Part shown: positions 1 to 12,002 of the stretch, in pieces
Numbering within the stretch: position 1 is the first letter of the stretch
How the letters are laid out: each line of letters opens with the position of its first letter
NCBI RefSeq assembly: GCF_003255815.1
Contig: NC_037680.1
Location: 26,072,304-26,136,303, forward strand
Reading direction: 5' to 3'
Length of the DNA stretch: 64,000 bases
DNA from: Theropithecus gelada
Taxonomy: Eukaryota; Chordata; Mammalia; Primates; Cercopithecidae
The notes under the pieces: model-generated
Database searches by the model: none
What the model saw: only the letters and a program-made list of their open reading frames with translations
What the model was told of the DNA's origin: nothing
Position numbers and translations under genes: made by a program

Positions 1-380
1 ATCCCCAGTGTGTGATGTTCCCCTCCCTGTGTCTATGTGCTCTCATTGTTCAACTCCCACTTATAAGTGAGAACAGGCAGTGTTCAGTTTTCTGTTTTTG
101 GGTTAGTTTGCTGAGAATGATGGTTTCCAACTTCATCCATGTCCCTGCAAAGGACATGACCTCATCTTTTTATGGTTTCATAATATTCCATGGTGTATAT
201 GTGCCACATTTTCTTTATCCAGTCTATCATTGATGGGCATTTGGGTTGGTTCCAAGTCTTTGCTATTGTGAACAGTGCTGCAATAAACATACATAGTATG
301 TGTCTTTATAGTAGAATGATATATAATCTTCTGGGTATATACCCAGTAATGGGATTGCTGGGTCAAATGGTACAAGCCTG
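1..380 (-). mobile_element. L1 (L1PA-type) 3' end, 5'-truncated, open at left edge
   Basis: The plus strand reads as the reverse complement of the end of L1 ORF2 and the 3' UTR, including the familiar stretches around a tttgacccagcaatcccatt-like segment (opposite 345-372). Homology stops at about 380, where unrelated sequence begins, so the copy is 5'-truncated. The minus-strand frame at 178-504 keeps a worn piece of the ORF2 C-terminus (motif EPTQMPINDR). The A-tail and target-site duplication lie outside the window. Confidence 0.9.
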
Positions 381-581
381 GAACATCTTTTTGTGCCAGA
401 AAGTAAAGAAATACTAAAATAATAATGGGAAAAAATGTCAAAAGAATACGGGGGTTAGTAGGAAAGGCTTCCACTGGACAAGTCTGAAATGATTTGAGCA
501 TCAAAATAAATAATAGCTGTAATAGATAGTAATCCTTTGAGTAAAACAGGAATTCATCAATTCATACTGTTATAAATACCA
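381..581. other. Unassigned AT-rich spacer
   Basis: A short stretch between the L1 breakpoint and the MLT2 LTR. I recognise no repeat, gene or motif in it. Confidence 0.5.
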
Positions 582-1174
582 TGGTGGGTTTGTGTTGTGT
601 CAACCTGGCCAATCTGTAACTACATTTCCAAGAAGTCCCTTCCCTGCATAATTCTGAATTAGCATGAGCCAGTATATGAACAGAAGTATTCCTTTATGCT
701 TAGAAGGTTGGTGCAAGGAACAAGATGCTGTTACAGCTCATTCAGATTATTGGCTCACCTTGTGTCAAGAAGGTGCAACCAGGTCTGCAGGTCACCAATT
801 CCTGTGAGATCTTTGGCCTCCATCTCTCTGGTGCCTGGAGAGGTACATGGTCAAGGGCACTGACTCTTCTCATAGAACATCCCAAAATCTAAGTTGGAGG
901 CTTGGAGGTGATGAGAGACCAAGGGACTCCATTCTATCCCTATAGATTCTAGCTTATCCTTGCTTCCCCGACTTTATGTTCATTGACCTTTCCTGATTGT
1001 CCTGTAGGATTCAGAATCCAGCTCCAGACACAGAAACAAAAGGTTCACAGGACTGTGCAACAGTTTCCACTATTGCGTTTGGTGATATTCTTATAATAAA
1101 TCATATATATATGTGTGTGTGTGTGTGTGTGTATCCTAGTGTCTTGTTTCTCTGCACAAAACCTGATCAGCACA
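582..1174 (+). mobile_element. MLT2-type solo LTR (ERVL class)
   Basis: It opens with the gtttgtgttgtgtcaacctgg block typical of the MLT2 5' end, and closes with a (TA)n/(TG)n run at 1108-1132. A worn copy of the terminal block usually read as ggttctgtttctctggagaaccctgactaatac then lies at 1134-1174. The orientation is plus, and no internal retroviral sequence is attached. Divergence is high, as expected for a placental-era LTR. The exact subfamily is not assigned. Confidence 0.65.
1108..1132. repeat. (TA)n(TG)n microsatellite
   Basis: Alternating TA then TG dinucleotides, placed where MLT2 LTRs normally carry a TA-rich simple stretch before their 3' end. Confidence 0.9.
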
Positions 1175-1175
1175 A

Positions 1176-1365
1176 ATACATGAAGAAAGGACAAAAGGAA
1201 GGATAAAGGTAGAAAGGATAAAGGAAGGAAGGAGGGAGGGACAAAAGGAATGAAGTAGGGAAGAGAGAAAAGAAGGAAAGGAGGAAGAAAAGAAGTAAGG
1301 GGAGAAGGAAGAAAAAAGGGAGAGAGGAAGGAAGGAAGAGAAGGAAGGCAGGAAGGAAGGAAGGA
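1176..1365. repeat. Purine-rich GGAA/GAAA tract
   Basis: Nearly pure A/G on the plus strand, about 190 bp, made of irregular ggaa, gaaa and ggga units. It directly follows the MLT2 end. A minus-strand open frame across it (1136-1405) is only low-complexity Ser/Phe/Leu and is not a gene. Confidence 0.9.
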
Positions 1366-1665
1366 CTGTACTATTCAGTGAAAATCTCAAAGCATATTCC
1401 CACAAGATACTTAGTTATTCATTAATCAATGAGCACAATTTTTTATTAATTAGCTCTACAGTGAAGAAGCCTAGCAGAAGCTGTATTACTCATAAATTTA
1501 GTAATAAAATTTAACTAAGTAATAAAATTTTAGTAATAAAATTTAACTACCAGTAGTAGTAACATTACCAATGTTGCGTACAACCTGATGTGATATAATG
1601 AGATAAACACAGCATTGTTTTTGAGGTAAACTTGCTGAAAGTAAGGTTTCAGTAGGCATACCTTT
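1366..1665. other. Unassigned AT-rich sequence with a local 23-bp direct duplication
   Basis: No recognised family. A block around agtaataaaatttaacta occurs at about 1500-1518 and again at about 1532-1550, with a shorter partial copy between, which suggests replication slippage. This stretch should contain the left flank of the Tigger1 insertion. Confidence 0.5.
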
Positions 1666-1678
1666 CAGGTATACTTTG

Positions 1679-1987
1679 TTTTTTGTTTTTGTTTGTTTGT
1701 TTTTTTGTTTTGAGACGGAGTCTCGCTCTGTCGCCCAGGCTGGAGTGCAGTGGCGTGATCTTGGCTCATACAACCTCTGCCTCCCAGGTTCAAGCGATTC
1801 TCCTGCTTCAGCCTCCTGAGTAGCTGTGACCACAGGCGCCCACCACCACGCCTGGCTGATTTCTGTATTTTTAGTAGAGGCGGGGTTTCACCATATTAGC
1901 CAGGATGGTCTCGATCTGCTGACCTCATGATCCGCCCACCTCGGCCAAAGTGCTGGGATTACAGGCCTGAGCCACTGCGCCTGGCCA
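1679..1987 (-). mobile_element. AluY-like SINE inside Tigger1
   Basis: Full-length dimeric Alu in reverse orientation: T-rich tail at 1679-1710, then gagacggagtctcgctctgt, ending ctggcca at 1987. The 'tgacctcatgatccgcccacc' region has the AluY/Sc form rather than the AluS form. Flanking copies of gtatacYttg (about 1669 and 1990) look like an imperfect target-site duplication, so the Alu inserted into the left end of Tigger1. Confidence 0.9.
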
Positions 1988-2033
1988 CGTATACCTTGTT
2001 TTATTGCACTTTGCTTTATTACACTCCACAAAT

Positions 2034-2058
2034 TGTGTGTGTGTGTGTGTGTGTGTGT
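2034..2058. repeat. (TG)n microsatellite in Tigger1
   Basis: Run of TG dinucleotides in the non-coding leader of the transposon. Confidence 0.95.
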
Positions 2059-2434
2059 ATTTAAGAAATTAAAGGTCTATGGCAACATTGCATCAAGCAA
2101 GCCTATTGGTGCCATTTTTTCCAACAGCATATGCTCACTTTGTGTCTCTGGGTCACATTTTGTCAACTCTTGGAGTATTTCAAACTTTGTCATTACTGTT
2201 ATATCTGTTATGGTGATCCGCGATCAGTGATTTTTGATGCTACTTTTGTAACTGCGGGGGATGGGGTGCCATGAACCATGCCCATAAAATATGGTGAATT
2301 TAATCGTTAAATGTTGTGTGTGTTCTGACTACTCCACCAACTGGTTATTTTCCTCCATCTCTCTCCCTCTGCTCAGGCCTCCCTATTTCTGAAGACACAA
2401 CAATATTGAAATAAGGCCAAGTAATAACCCTACA

Positions 2435-4233
2435 ATGACCTCTAAGTGTTCAAGTGAAAGGAAGAATTACATTTCTCTTACATTAAATCAAAAGCTAGAA
2501 ATAATTAAGCTCAGTGAGGAAGGTATGTCAAAATCTGAGATAGGCAGAAAGCTAGGCCTCTTGTGCCAAATGGTTAGCCAAGTTGTGAATGCAAAGGCAA
2601 AGTTCTTGAAGGAAATTAAAAGTGCTTCTCCAGTGAATGCTCAAATGATAAGAAAAGCAAAACAGCCTCATTGCTGATAAGGAAAAAGTCTTAGTGGTCT
2701 GGATAGAAGATCAAAGCAGCCACAACATTCTCTGAAGCCAAAGCCTGATCCAGAGAAAGGTCCCAACTCTTATCAATTTTATGAAAGCTGAGAGAGGTGA
2801 GGAAGTTGCAGAAGAAAAGGCTGTAGCTAGAAAAGTTTGGTTCTGGAGGTTTAAGGGAAAAAAATGGCCTTTATAACATAAAAGTGCAAGGTAAAATAGC
2901 AAGTCCTGAAGTAAAAGCAGCAGCAAGTGATCCAGAAGATCTAGCTAAGATCGCTGGTGAAGGAGGCTTCAATATACAACAGATTTTCAATGTAGATGAA
3001 ACACTCTTCTATTGAAAGAAATCCTTTATATGGGACTTTCATAGCTAGAGAAGTCAATGCCTGGCATCAAAGCTTCAAAAAAACCCAAAAAAACAAAAAA
3101 ACTAGGCTAACACTCTTTTTAGAAGCTAATGTAGCTGGTGACTTTAAGTTAAAGCCATTTCTCATTTGCCATTCTAAAAATCTTAGACCCTTAAGACTGA
3201 TGCTAAATATACTCCGCTTGTGCTCCATAAATGGAACAACAAAGCATGAATGACAACACATCTGCTTTATAGCACATTGCTTACAGGAATATTTTGAGCC
3301 CACTATTGAGACCTACCACTTAGAAATTAAGCTTTCTTTCTAAATATTACTGCTCATTGACAATGTACCTAGTCACCCAAGAGCTCTGATGGAGATGTAC
3401 AAGGAAATTAATACTGTTTTCATACCTGTTAACACAATACCCATTATGCAGCCCATAGATCAAGGAGTAATTTTGGCTTTCAAATCTTATTACTTAGGAA
3501 ATACTTTTCATAAGGCTATAGCTGCCTTAGGGAGGGATTTCTCTGATGGATCTGGGCAAAGTTAATTGAAAATCTTCTGGAAATGAGTCACCATTCTAGA
3601 TGCCAGTAAGAACATTCATGATTTATTGGAGGAGTTCAAAATATCAACATTAACCGGAGTTTGAGAGAAGTTTTTCCAAAGCTCATGGATGACTTTGAGG
3701 GGTTCAAGACTTCAGTAGAGGTAGTAACTACAGTTGCGGTGGAAAGTGCAAGAGACGTAGAATTACAAGTGGAGACTAAAGATGTGACCAAATTGCTGCA
3801 ATCTCATAATAAAACTTGAATGGATGAGGAGTTATTTCTTATGGACGAGCAAAGAAAGTGGTGTCTTGAGATGAAGTCTACCTTTGGTGAAGATGCTATG
3901 AACACTGTTAAAATCACGACAAAGGTTTTAGAATATTACATAAACTTACTTGATAAAACAGCAGCAGGGTTTGAGAGGATTGGCTCCTATTTTGAAAGTT
4001 TTACTGTGGGTAAAATGCTATCAAAGAGTATTATATGCTACAGAGAAATCTCTCATGTAAGAAAGAGTCCATTGGTGCTACAAACTCATTGTTGTCTTAT
4101 TTTAAGAAATTACCACAACTGTCTAACCTTCAGCAACAACCACTCTGATAACTCAGCAGTCATTGAGGTAAGACCCTCCACAAGCAAAAGATTACAACTG
4201 ACTGAAGCCTCGATTATTGCTGGCGTTTTTTAG
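2435..4233 (+). pseudogene. Tigger1 transposase remnant
   Basis: The original protein was a pogo/Tigger transposase with an N-terminal CENP-B-like helix-turn-helix DNA-binding part and a C-terminal DD(E/D) catalytic part. An 80-residue frame at 2435-2677 still carries the N-terminal domain (MTSKCSSERKN start, then LNQKLEIIKLSEEGMSKSEIG). The frame is then broken. Codons for the three catalytic acidic residues can still be found: FNVDET with gat at 2995-2997, LLIDN with gac at 3359-3361, and QPIDQG with gat at 3458-3460. The last two share a frame, with 32 residues between them, and the first is in another frame. A C-terminal frame runs 3820-4233. It cannot make an active protein. Confidence 0.88.
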
Positions 4234-4435
4234 TAATAAAGCATGTTTTAATTAAGGTATGCACATTGTTTTTGTAGACCTAATGCTACTGCACACAATA
4301 CACCACAGCAAAGTGTAAATATAACTTTTATGTGCACTGAAAGAAAAAAAAAAAGTGTGACTCGCTTTATTGCAGTATTTACTTTACTGTGGTGGTCTGG
4401 AACCAAAGTTGTAATGTCAGAGAAACACCTCTATA

Positions 4436-4481
4436 AGTATCCTACTCGTTCTGTTTCTCTAGAGAACCCTGACTAATACAA
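4436..4481 (+). mobile_element. MLT2 LTR 3'-end fragment
   Basis: The 46-bp block around ctgtttctctagagaacc and ctgactaatac matches the terminus of MLT2 LTRs and sits directly against the right end of Tigger1. The corresponding left part of this LTR is not recognisable before Tigger1, so either it is deleted or too diverged to see. Confidence 0.55.
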
Positions 4482-4484
4482 TCA

Positions 4485-4982
4485 TGAAAGACAAGAAAAG
4501 ACTGAAGAACTATACTAGATTGAAGGACACTAAAGAGAAACAACATTCAAATACAAGAATAACCCTATGTTGACAACAGGACAAATTTGAATAGAGTCTG
4601 AGTATTAGATGGTAATGATGGAATAATATTGATTTCCTGATTTTTGTACTCACAGCTAAGTGGGAAAAAATGCCTTGTTTCAGAAAATACTCACTTAAAG
4701 GGTATCATGTTTGCAACCATTCTAAAGTGGTTCACCACATCAAGTGATATGTTTGTATATATGTACACACATACTAGATTGACCAACTGATATATAATTA
4801 CACATACAGATAAGAAGAGAGAGAAAGTGAGAGAGAAAGGAAACAGAAATGATAAGGCAAGTATGCCAAAATGTTAACAATTTGCATATATGGATAAAAG
4901 CTACACAGGAACTCTGACTATTTTTCATACTGGTTTTGCAACTTCTGAAATTTAAAATCATTTCAAAAATAAAAAGTAAAAT
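4485..4982 (+). mobile_element. Old L1 3' end (L1MB/L1MC-like)
   Basis: The stretch begins with aagactgaagaactata and ends with aatcatttcaaaaataaaaag, the typical 3' UTR of mammalian-wide L1M elements in plus orientation. It has internal tracts such as gcaagtatgccaaaatgttaac. No coding part is left, and an A-rich tail follows to about 5045. Confidence 0.75.
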
Positions 4983-5149
4983 ACATATAAATGTAAAAGA
5001 GGAAGGTTAGAAATAGATACTACCCAGAAAAAGAAAAAAGATAAGAAATTATCTCTTATTTCACGAGATTCGCTGCCCACTCATATTAAGAGAAATGTAT
5101 ACATAATATCTCACCTCTCAGGTTCATAGTATGAATAATAGTGTAGACC

Positions 5150-5690
5150 TGTGTGTCGGTGACAGTGTGAAGAGGTCAACTGAGCTGGAGATGTCCTGTT
5201 TGTACTTCTAGTCCCATTTCTCCACCCTGCTCTGTAATTCAGGTGGCTGACCTGTGGGGATTACATTAAGGGTCTGGTTTACTCTCTGGCCATCTGTCAA
5301 GTTTGGGCAATGGATGGTATCAGCAAGGCATCAGAATGAGGAAGGAGAGTGTAGTTGAAATTATTTACTCCCTAGGCTTCCTTTCTGAGGATTTGCTTCT
5401 GACTGGCTGCCTCCATGTCCCCAATTCACAGCCCCTTTAAGGTGGCCCTCTGAACACAACCCTCTCTGCCTTCAGTTCCCAGTGACTGTTTCCTTCTCTT
5501 GCACCCTCAGGTCCCCTAGTGGTAACCTCAACCCCTCACCCCCACCTCTCTATATATTCCACGGAAAGCCTTGGGGTTTCTGTATCCTGCCCATACTTTG
5601 TAAATAATTCCTTTACTTAGTCTTCTTCATATTGCCCAATTCATGCATCTGTTTTCTGCCATGCTCCTTAGGATACACTGACACCCTCAA
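5150..5690 (+). mobile_element. Possible ERVL-type LTR, unassigned
   Basis: The stretch is GC-richer than its surroundings. It ends with tttgtaaataattccttta, then tctgttttctgcca and gatacactgac, which resembles the 3' part of several ancient LTRs that end in ctgactgataca. I could not fix a family, and it could instead be another old interspersed repeat. Confidence 0.35.
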
Positions 5691-5699
5691 GAATTTCTA

Positions 5700-6315
5700 G
5701 CGGTAAAATAGTACCACTTCAGTTGAGGCAAATTAGCAATATCTATCAAAATTATAAGTACATAGAACCATCAACCCAGCACTTTCACATAATTTTCGTA
5801 TTAATACATATATCCCAGCATATTCCAAAATGACAAATACTCATTGTAACTTTGTATTATAAAATATTGGAAAAACTCTAAATATCTATCAGTAGAAAAC
5901 AGTCCTACAACAGAATATTGCAAAGCTATTAAAAGAATGAGACAGCTCTTTATATATAACATAGAATGATTTTCAAGGTGTAATGTTAAAAAAAGAGAAG
6001 TACAGAATAGTCTACTAGTGTGCTCCCATTTCAGTAAAATATGTGTGCATGTGTATGTAATTTCATATATATAATACACATATAAATAGACACATACACT
6101 CACCATATGCACATATGTTTGTATATACTACATATGCATATGTTATCTCAGAAAGGATGGTAAAGTACTATTAACCATGGTTATATCTAGTAAGTAAATC
6201 GAATGAGTGGAAGTGAGGTGGGAGGTGTCACAGATAAAAACCACTAACTTCTATTGCGGAAATTTTGAATATCATACCATGTACATGTATTATCTATTAA
6301 CAAAATAACTAAAAT
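5700..6315 (+). mobile_element. Old L1 (L1M-type) ORF2 end and 3' UTR
   Basis: It runs in the order seen in L1M 3' ends: the 'aaattagcaatatctatcaaaatta' region, then 'gcaaagctattaaaagaatgag', then 'accatgtacatgtattatctatt' at the end. It contains a TA/CA-rich insertion near 6045-6140. No reading frame survives. Confidence 0.75.
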
Positions 6316-9300
6316 TGAATTTTGCCTGCAGAGTGCCTATGTGGACTTCTTTTAGTGTACACAGGAAAAGAAAACCATCTGGTGAAGTCATGAGCAATTT
6401 CAATTCAGGCCATTTTAATAAGAGAACTGCTGAGGCCTCAAACTTACAAATGCTGCAGATAGGTGGCTGAAGTTGACTATTGGTTATGGGTATGGAGAAA
6501 CAAATCTAGGCACAGGGCTTACCCCTCTGAGCATAGCTTGGTGGTGTAATGGTCAATTTCCAGCATGTACACTATACAATTTCAAGTATAGCTAAATGTA
6601 TCATTGACTCTATATAGAAGTCAGGGGTGAAGTGGGAAAGGAGGGACCAAAACAAAATCTAATAGATGGGACACTGAAATAGGAGATATTTAAAGTCTGG
6701 AAGGTGATAGTTATAGCACAATACAGGAAAAAATCATCCATTCAAGGCAAGACACCAGCCTCTAGCAGGCAGTGAATGAGTTGGGGAAGTAGAACAGGTA
6801 TGGGAATGAAACAGTAATAAGAAAAGGGCCAGTTTTTTTAAGTAGCAAGGCAGTATGGTAGAGTCCCAGAGTCAAGCACAGTGACATCCTGGCCCGGCAT
6901 TAACCTAACGGGGTGCTGGGGTACTGAGGCTTGTTGAAGTGGGTAGGTCCTGCTATGTAGATACCCAGGTTCATGAGGCATGACTTCTAATGGCAGTGAG
7001 ACCACATTGCTGACTTCCCACTGTGATTATCTCACAAAGAAAGAACACTTTAAGTATTGGTTGGTTGAGCAATGAGCAACCAGAAAAACAGGAAAAATTG
7101 CAGTGGGCCTGAGTCCAGAGGTAGGCTGCATCCATAATCCCTGGAGAAGGGGATTAGAGGAGACAAAAACCCATGAAATGAGTCTGTACATGATAACAGA
7201 TGGGATGTAAGCCGTACCTAGACCACCACAGCCTGCAGATACCCTTACAACAATTTCTCACTCCTGTTCCATGTCAACAATTTACAGAAATATAAACCAA
7301 GTCAGTATGTACTTTACTCACTTTAAATTAGGAGACAGAAATGTTTTCATCCACATCCCTTTCCTTTGTCAGGTAAATGCCATTTCCTCATTTACAATTA
7401 GTTTCTTTGTCAAAAACATTTCTATGTCTACCTGGAATTCTGGAACCTCTCAATAGAGTAAAAGCAAAAGCAAGAAGGTCTCCAGGGAATTACGCTCAAA
7501 GCAGAAGCACTAAAAATAGCCTGGTGTCTTATCTCAGCCTTTTCCCTTCCATTTAGAGATATATCCAGAAAACCTACTGCCTTAAAGGATGTAATAGTTC
7601 AAAAACTACCAGTGTTTCAGCAAAAACTGCATTTTAATCTGTGAGTGCCACCTTCTTTTTTTAAAAAAAATTTTATAGGCTTATTTTCCTCATGATAGTT
7701 TCATTGCATTTGTTGGGTTGTAAACCATGTAAAGCTCAGCAATAAAATGACTGCAATCTGTACAAGTAATAGCAAGCATGTCTCATAAACAAGATAAGTT
7801 GTGCCTTGCCAATATTGCTACACTTCATAAATATGAACTCAAGTCTGTTTTGTGTTTTCTAGATCAGTAGCATAGTTTTATTTTAATTAAACACAACATA
7901 TAAAATATTCATTTATGAAACAAACATCATTGTTTTTAAAAGATTATATTAAATTAAATTATACTGCTTTTGCCATAAAGCCATGCACAAAAGAACCATT
8001 CTGAATTTTAAGTGGATTGATACAGTTCAAATGTCCATCAATAAAAACTATATTAGGAACACAGTAATGCTACCATGAATAAATGAGCTATTTATATTTC
8101 CTGATAATGTAAGTGCTCATATGAACTCATTCCAATTTCTAAACACTAGGCATTTCAGCTGTGTAGTAATTAAGAAACTATAATATCTGCAGAAGAAAGG
8201 TAGATGCTGCCACAGCCATTTTATACAGCAGATTTTAAGCATTTAACTTTATCAATGACATAATTTGTTGTCCTATTTTATTAGATTAGATTTGGATAAC
8301 TTTGGGAAACCAAATGAAGAGCCACTAAAGGTGATTCCTATACAAGACCTGCTGTGTAAAGGACAGAGCTTCCCGGTTTTGTTCTTAGTTCTGCTACTAA
8401 CAAGCTGTGAATCAGCTGCCTCTTTGTGATCAAAGAGAACTGCACTAAATTAACCTCAAGCTTGCAGATTCCATGATTATCTTCCAAACAGGGGTGGACC
8501 TAGGTTTTATGGTGTCTGAGTTATATAAATTGAGGAATCTTTTAAAGAAAAGAGCATAAAATCACAGATACAGAAATAGATAGGAAAATGAATATTTACT
8601 TTGAATGAAAAAAGAAATCATAGTAAACAAACGGAGGCTTTTGATACCTCTTTAGGTAACCTGCCAGAAGCACTTAATTAGATAAGCCTTGGGCTTGCTT
8701 ACCTCTCTTCTCCTCCCCACCTAGGATACTGTATAAATTCTTGCACTCAGAGGGCCAAGACAAGTGAACCCCTGATGTTTTCACCTCCTTAACAGTAAAT
8801 CTACTGCTACTCTAAAATGACCAGAAACCCTTATGACATATTATTAGTCAGTTACAAAGATTCCATCCAAATTCTACCTATAGGATTCTCCTATGTGTTC
8901 CATGAAGCTTAGCCTAACTCATTATTTTTCATTGACTTCCTCTTCTCAAAACCCATAGTACTTATAATGTGTACCACACAATTTACCATTTATAAGCACT
9001 GGAAATTGCCTTAGATTGTTCACCACTGATTCAAGCACTGTCTTCCCAGTGAGAAGAAATTAAAGGCATGACTTTTCTTATTATAACCCACTCTTGCAAA
9101 GGTGGCCTTTACTACCAAGTCGATGGTTTTGAAAACTAATTTCTCAACTAAAAGAAAACCTCTTGTGTGTTGATGGTGTAGAATATTTTATGTTAAATAT
9201 AATCTTCCTAACTCAATACCTTTCAGGCACATTACAACTTCTCATGTCTATGAAGACTAAAAATGCAAAATGTTATCCTAGATTCAAGTCATAGAACACT

Positions 9301-9610
9301 GAAAATTTGGAAAGGACTCAATTATGTTTTCCCTTATTGTTCTAGAATGAATTGAGGTGCCCTGAATGCTAAACAAATATTTCCTTTGGAGTATATCACT
9401 TTGAAAACAGCTGTTTTAAACACTTGATCTCAACTCTCATAAATCTCCTTTACACATAAAACAATTAATTCACACTTCATGTGAAAATGTAAAACTTTCA
9501 CAAATCTTAAGCACTCACCTTGGGTTGACACATTTTTAGGGTAAAATTGTCAAGATCCAGAAGAAGAAAGGATAAAAATAAGAAGAAAGTCAAGGTCAAG
9601 CTCTTCTCCC
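6316..9610. other. Stretch without recognised genes or repeats
   Basis: About 3.3 kb of AT-rich sequence in which I recognise no repeat family, gene or RNA. Part of it (6400-7250) is richer in GC and could be a very old repeat that I cannot name. The only open frames are short, with no family resemblance. Confidence 0.45.
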
Positions 9611-9620
9611 AAACTATCAC

Positions 9621-9980
9621 ATATTATTATTTTTATTTTATTTAACTTTTTGAGACAGAGTCTTCCTCTGTCACCCAGGCTGGAATGCAGTGGTGGTGTG
9701 ATCTCTGCTCACTGCAGCCTCCGCCACCTGAGTTCAATTGATTCTCCCACCTCAGCCTCCCAAGTAGCTGGAACTATAGGCACGTGTCACCATGCCCAGT
9801 TAATTTTCTTTTTCTTTTCTTTTTTTTTATCTTTATTTTTATTTTATTTTTTATTTTTAGTAGAAACAGGGTTTTGCTATGTTGGCCAGGCTGGTCTCAA
9901 ACTCCTGACCTCAAGTGATCCATCCGCCTTGGCCTTCCAAAGTGCTGGGATTACAGGCGTGGGCCTCTGCACCCAGACTC
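9621..9980 (-). mobile_element. Alu (AluJ/S-type) with expanded middle T-rich region
   Basis: Reverse-oriented Alu dimer: 'gagacagagtcttcctctgt' near 9652 and an ending near 9978. The middle region at 9808-9860 has grown into about 50 bp of T-rich sequence. Flanks share a 10-bp target-site duplication, aaRctatcac, at 9611-9620 and 9981-9990, so both ends are well defined. Confidence 0.93.
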
Positions 9981-9990
9981 AAGCTATCAC

Positions 9991-10720
9991 AAATGTAGTG
10001 TCTTTGCAATAAAGGGTATTTTTGATGCTAAAAAGAATATTATCAACATGTTTGAAAAAAATTCTATGTTTACTTATTTGTTTACCCATGTAATAGTTTT
10101 TTTGGTGAGGCAAATTTGTTTTTAAAATAACAAATGAATGCAGCTTCTGCCCTTGTAGAATTGCCCATAATTGACCTGGAGCTCAGGTGCTACATATGGT
10201 TTCCCCTTGCTGGAAGCTGGTGATGAAATAAAATAACTAAATATCTATAGTAATGGCACCAGTAGAAAATGGGCATGTAAAAGAGCAGAAAAAGAGAAGA
10301 GGGGAAGTGATAGAGTAGAGGAAAATCACGTCACATGATAGAGGTGAATGCCAATAAAGAAATACAGATCAGTCAGATGTTCTTGGTGACAGGAACATTC
10401 CAAGGGGTCTTTAATAGCAGAGTTTTTTATATTCAAATTTTTAATGATTTTCTTCATAGTGGCTATTATGTTCTTCCCTCTACCGCTACCAACCTTGACC
10501 CCTTCTACACAAACACCAAATCCCCAGTAAAATCAACTACATATATAAATATCTGGTGGGAGTTTCTTTTAGGAAAATCAAAGAAAAGGATCGACATTTT
10601 ACATCTTAATTGGCATGAAGAAAAGAGGAGCCACTGAAAGTGAGAAGCAAGTGAGACAGAAAGTTTAACAGGAAAAGAAACTGGAGATAGATTTTCAGTG
10701 ACATTGACATTCTTCCACTA
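9991..10720. other. Unassigned sequence
   Basis: AT-rich sequence between the Alu and the MLT1 LTR. A 100-codon open frame at 10335-10637 (+) has no recognisable family features or codon bias and looks like chance. Confidence 0.45.
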
Positions 10721-11178
10721 AGAAGCATAGGTCTTTGTTCCCTCTCTTTGGATAGGGGCCAAATTTAATGACTAATTTTTAACAAATAGAATGTAGCAGA
10801 AATGATGATATGTGTCTCCCAAGGGTAGGTCATGAAAAGAAATTCAGTTTTCTTTCAGGACATTTATTATTGGATCACACCATGATAGCAAGTGGAAGCT
10901 CAGGCAACAAGAAGAGGCAGCAGATAAGTGTTCCAACTGACATCTTCAGCTTAGGACTCAGTTGACAATCAGCCTCAATCACCAGCTATGTGTGTGGGCA
11001 TGCCTTCAGATAACTCTAGCCCTAGGCTCTGAGTCCAACTAGACTCCAAAAATGGCAGAACAAAGGCATAGCTTCCCTGTTGTGTCGTGTCAATATTCCT
11101 CACCCACAGAATCAAAAGGCATAATAAGTGGATGGTTCACATCACTAAGTTTTGGGATAATGTATTGAATACCTCAGT
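10720..11178 (+). mobile_element. MLT1-type LTR (ERVL-MaLR)
   Basis: Blocks come in the MLT1 order: aacaaatagaatgtagcagaaatgatg with 'aagggtaggtcatgaaaag', later the 'caccagctatgtgtgtg' region, and finally 'cactaagttttgggataatg' near the 3' end. Plus orientation, highly diverged, with no internal sequence attached. Confidence 0.7.
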
Positions 11179-11988
11179 TTGGGTAACCTTACATTTCACT
11201 TTCTCCTGGGCAATCAATCTTACTAACCCTTCTCCATCTATAGAGATAGCAGAAATGGCGTTGAACAGATCTGCAAAATGGTGTAATGTTGGCCGTTAAA
11301 AAGAGTGAGCATTGTTTCTTGAGGCATAAAATATTAATAATGTTAACAACATGAGACCTCGGAAGCGGTTAAAGTGATGCAGGGTGGGTGGATAGGTGGG
11401 AGGGAAACTATAATTTTATCTGTATTTATCTGTTCATTCAGTTAACAAATATTCAACTAAGAGAAGCAAGAAGATAGATTTATTTATACTTAGTTATCCC
11501 ATTTCGCCATGAAGAAGTCTTCCAGTTAAATAAAAGGAAGTAATTAAAAAGTGAAATATTTATCAATTTGATTAAATTAAAAATGTTATAGCATAATGGT
11601 CTGCATGCATGCGTGTGTGTGTGTGTGTAGCAAGAGAGAAAACAATAATAAAAACTCAGTGTATTTGTAAACAATAAAGAAAAGTCTGGAATGTATATAA
11701 AAAGGTTAATAACCTTAATGTGTAAGGGGCAACACAGAAATTTTCACAGAATAATTTAAAATCCTAGAGAAAAATGGCTAACAGATCTGAATATGTAATT
11801 TACTCCAAATGGCACAAGTACACACACACGAAGAAAATTTATCCTTACTAGTAAACAAAATAAAGCAAATTAAAATAAGAAAAATGTTTACCTAAGAAAC
11901 TGGTATAGTAATGGTATAGCTTTTCCCCACATTAAAATGGCAAGAGTAAAAGGAGTCCAGCATTTTTTTTTTTTTTTAGAAAGCAAGT
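11179..11988. other. Unassigned sequence with a (TG)n run
   Basis: Apart from a short TG microsatellite at 11611-11629, I recognise no repeat. The sequence is AT-rich and carries no plausible gene. Confidence 0.45.
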
Positions 11989-12002
11989 AATTTAAAAATA
12001 TT

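Larger units (their letters stand above)
1666..4434 (+). mobile_element. Tigger1 DNA transposon (TcMar-Tigger), near full length, decayed
   Basis: Both ends resemble the Tigger1 terminal inverted repeats: caggtatacttt at 1666 on the left, and sequence around ggtggtctggaacc at 4391-4404 on the right. The interior follows the Tigger1 order: leader, transposase reading frame from about 2435, then a 3' non-coding part. It is interrupted by an Alu at 1679-1987, and without that it is about 2.45 kb, the expected size. The transposase frame has many stops and frameshifts. Sequence directly right of it is the end of an MLT2 LTR, which suggests Tigger1 landed in or beside that LTR. Confidence 0.9.

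Noticed and set aside
1136..1405. 89-residue minus-strand open frame
   Set aside because: Made almost wholly of a purine tract; low-complexity Ser/Phe/Leu repeats.
6536..6575. tRNA-like text, tagcttggtggtgtaatgg
   Set aside because: Resembles a box A, but no box B follows at the right distance and no cloverleaf can be drawn.
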